Shown in pieces: positions 6,475 to 8,241 of a stretch of DNA of 8,241 nt. This DNA comes from Kiritimatiellia bacterium (GTDB lineage: Bacteria > Verrucomicrobiota > Kiritimatiellia > RFP12 > DVOR01). Within the stretch, counting starts at the first letter, position 1. Each line of letters starts with the position of its first letter. A program made the position numbers and the translations under genes. The notes under the pieces are model-generated. The model saw only the letters and a program-made list of their open reading frames with translations, made no database searches and was not told the origin of the DNA. The stretch covers positions 1-8,241 of the forward strand of contig JAFTHG010000210.1 in the NCBI GenBank assembly GCA_017457555.1. Reading direction: 5' to 3'.

Positions 6475-7000
6475 CGCGCAATTCTTCTGTTTTGGGAACG
6501 AAAATATGGAACTCCATCCGTTGAGCAAGTGCGAAGATTGCACTACTGCCAAGTGCACCAAGCGCAGGGATTAAAATAATCTCACTGAGTGATGGCGAAA
6601 GAAAAGCGGCCGTAGGAATGGTTGGTGTGAGTGCGGTATAAATCCAGAGCCAAACACGGAGCAGTGGCAACAAGATGACACCGCAGAGAAGACCATGGTA
6701 GGGCGATGGACGGATGGGCAGGAATTCCCGATATGTGCGAACGAACCACCAAATGAGTAGAAAGAAGGTGATACAGCTTCCTGTTGGAATCAGCCAAATC
6801 GTTTCGCAAAGAAATGCAAAACAAATTGCGACCCCAAGGGCTTGCTTTATCGGGCGGGTAAAAATCCAATAAATTGCCCAGGAGGGGAGAAGGAGAAGTT
6901 GAAAGACGGGACGTTCCGGCAAGTAGGTTTTGCTGAGTGCCGCAAGCAGAGTAGGGAATGTAATCAACCAAACCCAACACCAAAAGCGTTCAGCGTTCAT
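6461..7000 (-). CDS. mreD: Rod shape-determining protein MreD
   Basis: MreD is a small inner-membrane protein that works with MreC to activate the RodA-PBP2 synthase and link it to MreB. The 179-residue product is very hydrophobic, with about six likely membrane segments (roughly residues 7-24, 32-48, 54-72, 75-88, 102-124 and 139-160) and a short charged C-terminal tail ending EELRDDEN. MreD sequences diverge strongly, so the name rests on size, topology and position between mreC and mrdA rather than on motifs. The start overlaps the end of mreC by 11 bases and has a good ribosome binding site inside mreC; its own stop overlaps the first codons of mrdA in an ATGATGA arrangement. This order and the overlaps suggest coupled, near-equal synthesis of MreC, MreD and PBP2. 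Confidence 0.85.
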   Translation of the reverse strand: MNAERFWCWVWLITFPTLLAALSKTYLPERPVFQLLLLPSWAIYWIFTRPIKQALGVAICFAFLCETIWLIPTGSCITFFLLIWWFVRTYREFLPIRPSPYHGLLCGVILLPLLRVWLWIYTALTPTIPTAAFLSPSLSEIILIPALGALGSSAIFALAQRMEFHIFVPKTEELRDDEN

Positions 7001-7850
7001 TGAACGGATGCTCCTTGTCCTTAGACGTTGGACGTGTTAAGACAAATACTGTCCGGAGTAAGGTCGGGTCTACAGCAGGTTCAACCAGAATTTCTGCTAA
7101 TAGGTTGGCTGATGAAATCTCGCGCTCAAGAATGGTCCCAACTTTGATGCCGCGCGCAAAGAGTCCACCGCTACCTTCCGTATAAAGCACATCTCCCGGC
7201 GTTACAGGCGCATTCCGTGAAACGAATCGCATGACGAATGGCTGAATCGTATAAAGCAGTGGCTCATCGGCTGATCTACCGAAGTCGTGTCCTTGTGCTC
7301 CTTGAACGACACCCTTGACGCCTCCGGGCACTTCTACAGCCACGTGACATCCCGGGTCTGACAGTAGGATGACTTCACTGGTGTGTGTGGTAACAGAATC
7401 TGCGATGCGACCAACTAATCCCTCGGGGACTACAACAATGTCACCCTTGGCAACGCCATTGACACTTCCCACGGCTAATTGCAAGCGTGGCCAGACGCCT
7501 AATCCGCCACCATGTGACCAGACGGGGGCTGCAATCACATTGAAGAGTTGGCGGTTCTTCCAATCAAGTGCTTTTCGTAATGCAACATTCTCCTGAGCGA
7601 TAGCCTCGCTCTCTTGAAGCATAATACGTAAGCGATCGATTTCAATTGAGAAATTGTCACGGGTTGGACCATCACACAAACCACGCCAAGCCGCCACAAG
7701 GCGTGATGAGGTTTGACTTTTCATCCACGTTGAAATACGTTGAAACGGATAGATGGCCTCATTGCAAATCGCACGCATAGTGGTGTTGCATAAGAGGAAA
7801 AGCAGAATCGCACAGAAACCTAAAATATAGAATACTGTTCGATTACGCAT
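6990..7850 (-). CDS. mreC: Rod shape-determining protein MreC
   Basis: MreC is a bitopic inner-membrane scaffold whose periplasmic part binds PBP2 and switches on the elongation machinery. From the ATG at 7850 the product has 286 residues: MRNR tail, one membrane segment at about 6-22, a helical coiled-coil stretch at about 66-100 (IEIDRLRIMLQESEAIAQEN followed by VALRKAL), and the beta-rich MreC core with the family blocks KGDIVVVPEGLVGRI and SEVILLSDPG (about 135-167) and GDVLYTEGSGGLFARGIKVG further on. Two in-frame ATGs (7856 and 7850) are possible; the ribosome binding site GGAAGGA abuts the first and is well spaced for the second, so I chose 7850. It is separated from mreB by a spacer with two short inverted repeats and overlaps mreD by 11 bases. 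Confidence 0.94.
   Translation of the reverse strand: MRNRTVFYILGFCAILLFLLCNTTMRAICNEAIYPFQRISTWMKSQTSSRLVAAWRGLCDGPTRDNFSIEIDRLRIMLQESEAIAQENVALRKALDWKNRQLFNVIAAPVWSHGGGLGVWPRLQLAVGSVNGVAKGDIVVVPEGLVGRIADSVTTHTSEVILLSDPGCHVAVEVPGGVKGVVQGAQGHDFGRSADEPLLYTIQPFVMRFVSRNAPVTPGDVLYTEGSGGLFARGIKVGTILEREISSANLLAEILVEPAVDPTLLRTVFVLTRPTSKDKEHPFNER
7011..7016 (-). promoter_or_regulatory. Ribosome binding site for mreD
   Basis: On the minus strand AAGGAG lies ten bases before the mreD ATG, inside the last codons of mreC. It supports the 11-base mreC/mreD overlap. Confidence 0.65.
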
Positions 7851-7855
7851 ACGCA

Positions 7856-7862
7856 TCCTTCC
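7856..7862 (-). promoter_or_regulatory. Ribosome binding site for mreC
   Basis: On the minus strand GGAAGGA ends five bases before the ATG at 7850. It runs into the ATG at 7856, so that upstream codon would be too close to be used with this site. Confidence 0.6.
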
Positions 7863-7878
7863 GCAGGGATATTCCTGC
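7863..7878 (-). other. Short hairpin directly upstream of the mreC ribosome binding site
   Basis: GCAGG and CCTGC (7863-7867 and 7874-7878) pair as a five-base GC-rich stem, extendable by one G-U and one A-T pair. In the mRNA the hairpin sits immediately before the GGAAGGA ribosome binding site of mreC. No U-run follows it, so it does not look like a standard terminator; an RNA-processing or translation-modulating role is conceivable but unproven. Confidence 0.4.
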
Positions 7879-7913
7879 AGGACTGTTGGCTATGAGAGTA
7901 AAGATGACTTACC

Positions 7914-7928
7914 AGAGAGGAAATCTCT
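7914..7928 (-). other. Small inverted repeat just after mreB
   Basis: AGAGA and TCTCT (7914-7918 and 7924-7928) flank a five-base loop, 17 bases past the mreB stop. The stem is only five pairs and low in GC, so it may be chance. With the hairpin at 7863-7878 it is the only structure seen in the mreB-mreC spacer. I see no convincing -35/-10 promoter in that spacer. Confidence 0.25.
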
Positions 7929-7945
7929 TAGCGAATCGTGTAAGA

Positions 7946-8241
7946 TCAATCCACTTGAACGGTGTGAGCCTTATAGAAGTCCAATTCATCCAACACGCGT
8001 CCGGTACCATTTGCTACACCGGAAAGTGGGTCATCAGCCACGGTAACAGGAAGGCCTGTTTGTGCGGCGATGAGGCTGTCTAAACCGCGCAGTAAAGCGG
8101 TTCCACCAGAGAGCACAATGCCACGGTCAACGAGGTCACTGGCCAATTCAGGCTTTGCCTCGTTCAAAATCATACGGACAGCATCCACAATGGCGGTCAC
8201 GGGGTCTTTCAGCGCTTCACGGAATTCTTCAGACCCCACGA
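7946..8241 (-). CDS. mreB: Rod shape-determining protein MreB (C-terminal end; 5' part outside window)
   Basis: MreB is the bacterial actin that forms membrane-bound filaments guiding side-wall synthesis. About 97 codons of the 3' end are visible; the frame stays open at the window edge, and the GTG at 8239 is an internal valine codon, not a start. The visible part matches the end of the actin-like fold: EEFREALKDPVTAIVDAVR, then PELASDLVDRGIVLSGG, TALLRGLDSLI, TGLPVTVADDPLSGVANGTG and a short tail ending HTVQVD. The phosphate-region loop reads SGGTALL where many MreB proteins have TGGGALL. It is the first visible gene of the minus-strand mre cluster, 95 bases from the mreC start, a wider spacing than between the downstream genes. 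Confidence 0.95.
   Translation of the reverse strand, partial: VGSEEFREALKDPVTAIVDAVRMILNEAKPELASDLVDRGIVLSGGTALLRGLDSLIAAQTGLPVTVADDPLSGVANGTGRVLDELDFYKAHTVQVD

Noticed and set aside
6475..6561. Extended N-terminus of PBP2 (29 extra residues)
   Set aside because: It lies wholly within mreD, adds a non-family sequence, and tandem ATGs at 6474/6471 give the normal short cytoplasmic tail.
8237..8241. GTG near the window end as the mreB start
   Set aside because: The codon is in the middle of a conserved MreB region; the gene simply continues beyond the window.
1..8241. Mobile elements, CRISPR arrays, tRNA/rRNA genes, riboswitches
   Set aside because: No transposase or integrase, no regularly spaced repeats, no cloverleaf-like or rRNA-like sequence, and no intergenic space long enough for a riboswitch except the roughly 90-base mreB-mreC spacer, which shows no known motif.

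Overview
This window is ordinary, densely packed bacterial chromosome. It holds ten protein genes (two cut by the window edges), no stretch of 300 bases without a gene, and no sign of mobile DNA, CRISPR, tRNA or rRNA. I found no previously undescribed system; the observations below are modest and mostly concern residue-level or regulatory details. Base composition looks moderate (somewhat below 50% GC by eye) and even throughout.

Left part (1-4629, plus strand): six tightly spaced genes that read as one operon. In order they encode the end of thiamine pyrophosphokinase (thiN), a small unrecognised lipoprotein, prolipoprotein diacylglyceryl transferase (lgt), a stand-alone LUD-domain protein with a C-terminal cysteine cluster, the ribosomal protein S12 methylthiotransferase RimO, and ribonuclease HII (rnhB). 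Links are an ATGA stop/start overlap, a 16-base gap, a 20-base overlap, a 22-base gap and a 45-base gap. The operon promoter lies upstream of the window.

Right part (8241-4648, minus strand): the rod-shape (elongasome) cluster mreB (3' end only) - mreC - mreD - mrdA (PBP2). mreC/mreD and mreD/mrdA overlap by 11 and 14 bases, so those three are probably translationally coupled. mreB is set apart by an 89-99 base spacer carrying two short inverted repeats. The two operons converge, with only 18 bases between the rnhB and mrdA stop codons; an imperfect inverted repeat containing both stops may act as a terminator.

Organism: a rod-shaped or elongating, peptidoglycan-making bacterium that uses lipoproteins. 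The ThiN motifs (ICCD, QETND, GKREDHTLGN) and the Lgt motifs (WRGGLVFYGG, GRIGCFFFGCCYG) resemble, from memory, those of the Bacteroidota and the PVC group (for example Lentisphaerota, Kiritimatiellota or Verrucomicrobiota) rather than Proteobacteria or Firmicutes. That placement is a guess.

Together the genes serve housekeeping: cofactor synthesis, lipoprotein maturation, ribosome modification, RNA/DNA hybrid repair, and lateral cell-wall synthesis through MreB filaments, the MreC/MreD scaffold and the PBP2 transpeptidase.
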